Below the pieces are notes generated by a model. That model saw only the letters and a program-made list of their open reading frames with translations, was not told the origin of the DNA and did not search any database. Shown piece by piece: positions 12,198-13,265 of a DNA stretch of 13,265 nucleotides. The position numbers and the translations under genes are program-made. How positions within the stretch are numbered: position 1 is the first letter of the stretch; the number at the start of each line of letters is the position of its first letter. The DNA is from Burkholderiales bacterium UBA1834 (lineage in GTDB: Bacteria > Pseudomonadota > Gammaproteobacteria > Burkholderiales > Burkholderiaceae_C), in the NCBI GenBank assembly GCA_002339015.1, contig DDJC01000101.1, positions 1-13,265 on the forward strand, in the 5' to 3' direction.

Positions 12198-13099
12198 TGA
12201 ATGCGAGGAACACAGAACAGGCTTCGGTGGACGGCTTCTCTGCCGACTGGCTGAGGCTGCGTGAGCCTTTGGATCTGACCGCACGCAGCCAGACCTTGGC
12301 GCAAGGTTTCAAGTTCGCCCTGAAGACCAGGGATGGTCAGCCACTGCGCCTGATCGATCTGGCGGCCGGCACGGGTGCGAATTTCAGAGCGTTGGCACCG
12401 CTGCTGCAGGCAGATCAGGAATGGCGCTTGGTCGATCACGATCCCTTGCTGTTGCAGGCCCAGCGTGACGAGATCTCTCACTGGGCGCAGCAGCGTGGCT
12501 GGCGCTGTGTGGATGAGGGCGATGTGCTGAGCATCGAGGCCGGCAATGCACGCTGGCTGGTGCGTGGGCAACAACTGGATCTGGCGCGTGATCTGGAGCG
12601 CATCGACCTGTCATGGTGTGATGGCCTGGTAACCACGGCCTTCCTGGATTTGGTGTCCTCCGCATGGCTGGACAGATTGTGTGCACTGCTGGTGGCCGTG
12701 CCACGCCCCCTGCTGGCGACCTTGTCGGTGGATGGCCGGCGCGCGTGGCACCCTGCGTTGGCGGCCGATGGGTTCATCGGTGAAGCCTTTGCGGCGCACC
12801 AGGCTGGCGACAAAGGCTTTGGCGAATCGCTGGGCGGTCACGCTGCAGCCAGTCTGGCGGAAAAGCTCGAGGCTCATGCCTATCGTGTCAGCGTGCAGCC
12901 GAGTGATTGGCGCATCGGTGCCGCACACGGCGAGATGTTGCTGACCATGGCCAGGGAAGCCGCAGCAGTGGCCGTGGTGGTGCAGCCTTCCCGCGAGGCC
13001 TCCGTATCGGCCTGGCAGACGGAGCGGTCTGCCCAGGCTGCACGAGGCGATCTAAGCTTGGTGGTGGGGCACCTGGACCTGCTGGGCGTGCCCGTCTGA
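12194..13099 (+). CDS. Class I SAM-dependent methyltransferase, substrate unknown
   Basis: The 301-residue protein has the SAM-binding motif I LIDLAAGTGANFRAL (D55, G59, G61). WRLVDHDPLLLQ follows at about residues 78-89, whose Asp binds the SAM ribose, and DGLVTTAFLDLVS is the motif IV region. The rest of the C-terminal half (HPALAADGFIGEAFAAHQAGDKGFGESLGGHAA and following) is an acceptor cap I do not recognise. The N-terminal WLRLREPLDLTARS looks like the helix that closes over SAM in small-molecule methyltransferases. GAGG at 12183-12186 sits seven bases before the start, which overlaps the GT4 stop by four. Its last 48 bases are also the C-terminal codons of the converging exonuclease gene. 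It is probably the last gene of the ribA-led unit. Confidence 0.88.
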   Translation: MMNARNTEQASVDGFSADWLRLREPLDLTARSQTLAQGFKFALKTRDGQPLRLIDLAAGTGANFRALAPLLQADQEWRLVDHDPLLLQAQRDEISHWAQQRGWRCVDEGDVLSIEAGNARWLVRGQQLDLARDLERIDLSWCDGLVTTAFLDLVSSAWLDRLCALLVAVPRPLLATLSVDGRRAWHPALAADGFIGEAFAAHQAGDKGFGESLGGHAAASLAEKLEAHAYRVSVQPSDWRIGAAHGEMLLTMAREAAAVAVVVQPSREASVSAWQTERSAQAARGDLSLVVGHLDLLGVPV

Positions 13100-13265
13100 G
13101 TCACGCGCCAAGGCCAGGTACACCAGCAGCGACGCATGCGCGTCGTTGGCCGCGTACTGAAGCTGTTGCGGGCTGAGTGTCGCATTTGCCCAGTTGGAGG
13201 TGGTGGCCTTCTTCGATTTCTGCAGACGCTGCCGGAGCACCACGGCCACCGCGGTCTTCAGGCCC
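13052..13265 (-). CDS. RNase D-like 3'-5' exonuclease, C-terminal part (cut by window edge)
   Basis: The visible 71 residues are the end of a DEDDy-type 3'-5' exonuclease domain. They run GLKTAVAVVL, LQKSKKATTSNWAN, LSPQQLQYAANDAHASLLVYLAL, with the Exo III motif Y-x3-D (YAAND) that supplies the last metal-binding aspartate. Its start and the ExoI and ExoII motifs lie beyond the window. The short C-terminal tail and lack of an HRDC domain here suggest a single-domain exonuclease rather than full RNase D. The gene converges on the methyltransferase, with 48 bases of antisense overlap (13052-13099) and no visible terminator between the two. Confidence 0.88.
   Translation of the reverse strand, partial: GLKTAVAVVLRQRLQKSKKATTSNWANATLSPQQLQYAANDAHASLLVYLALARDSDGHAQQVQVPHHQA

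Noticed and set aside
10938..12284. Long minus-strand open frame (448 codons) opposite the PTPS-fold and GT4 genes
   Set aside because: Antisense shadow: low-complexity His/Arg/Gln composition, while the plus strand encodes recognisable enzymes.
6441..13099. Toxoflavin-type (tox) or riboflavin operon
   Set aside because: Toxoflavin clusters contain a deaminase-bearing RibD and other Tox proteins and lack a PTPS-fold gene. Riboflavin operons would need RibB, RibE and RibH, which are absent here.
1..13265. CRISPR arrays, tRNA or rRNA genes, insertion sequences, prophage genes
   Set aside because: Nothing with the required repeats, cloverleaf, transposase or integrase features was seen on either strand.

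Overview
The window is GC-rich (low in only one intergenic stretch), densely packed and bacterial. Gene content and protein style point to a betaproteobacterium of the order Burkholderiales, probably Comamonadaceae or the Leptothrix/Rubrivivax side. The main clues are a QueE with the Cx14Cx2C cluster motif known from Burkholderia, the hemA/queE/queD/bioA/bioD content, and residue-level resemblance remembered from that group. No database search was possible, so the taxon is inference.

Layout. (1) 1-378, minus: the start of hemA (glutamyl-tRNA reductase), cut by the window edge, with a possible near-leaderless promoter. (2) 631-5091, plus: a tight run of a small three-helix membrane protein, queE, queD, bioA, bioD and a cytoplasmic beta-lactamase-fold serine hydrolase. 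This joins part of the queuosine precursor pathway to two late biotin genes. (3) 5182-5436, plus: a small unknown protein whose Shine-Dalgarno can be buried in a hairpin; it converges with a flavodoxin-family gene (5442-5942, minus). (4) 5943-6440: a 498-base gap, AT-richer in its middle part, with an octamer present three times and several short palindromes. (5) 6441-13099, plus: six or seven tightly coupled genes: GTP cyclohydrolase II (ribA type), an OpgH/MdoH-like membrane glycosyltransferase, a stand-alone RibD-type reductase, a BchC-like medium-chain dehydrogenase, a divergent 6-pyruvoyltetrahydropterin-synthase-fold protein, a GT4 glycosyltransferase and a SAM methyltransferase. (6) 13052-13265, minus: the C-terminal end of an RNase D-like 3'-5' exonuclease, overlapping the methyltransferase tail.

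Region 5 is the most interesting part. Read as a pathway, RibA would open GTP to 2,5-diamino-6-ribosylamino-pyrimidinone phosphate. The RibD-C reductase, with no deaminase partner, could reduce the ribose to ribityl while keeping the 2-amino group. The PTPS-fold protein and the dehydrogenase would then modify the ring or side chain, and two glycosyltransferases plus a methyltransferase would decorate the product. This suggests an uncharacterised glycosylated pteridine or pyrimidine compound, possibly handled at the inner membrane. The enzyme families are read from sequence; the pathway and product are inference.
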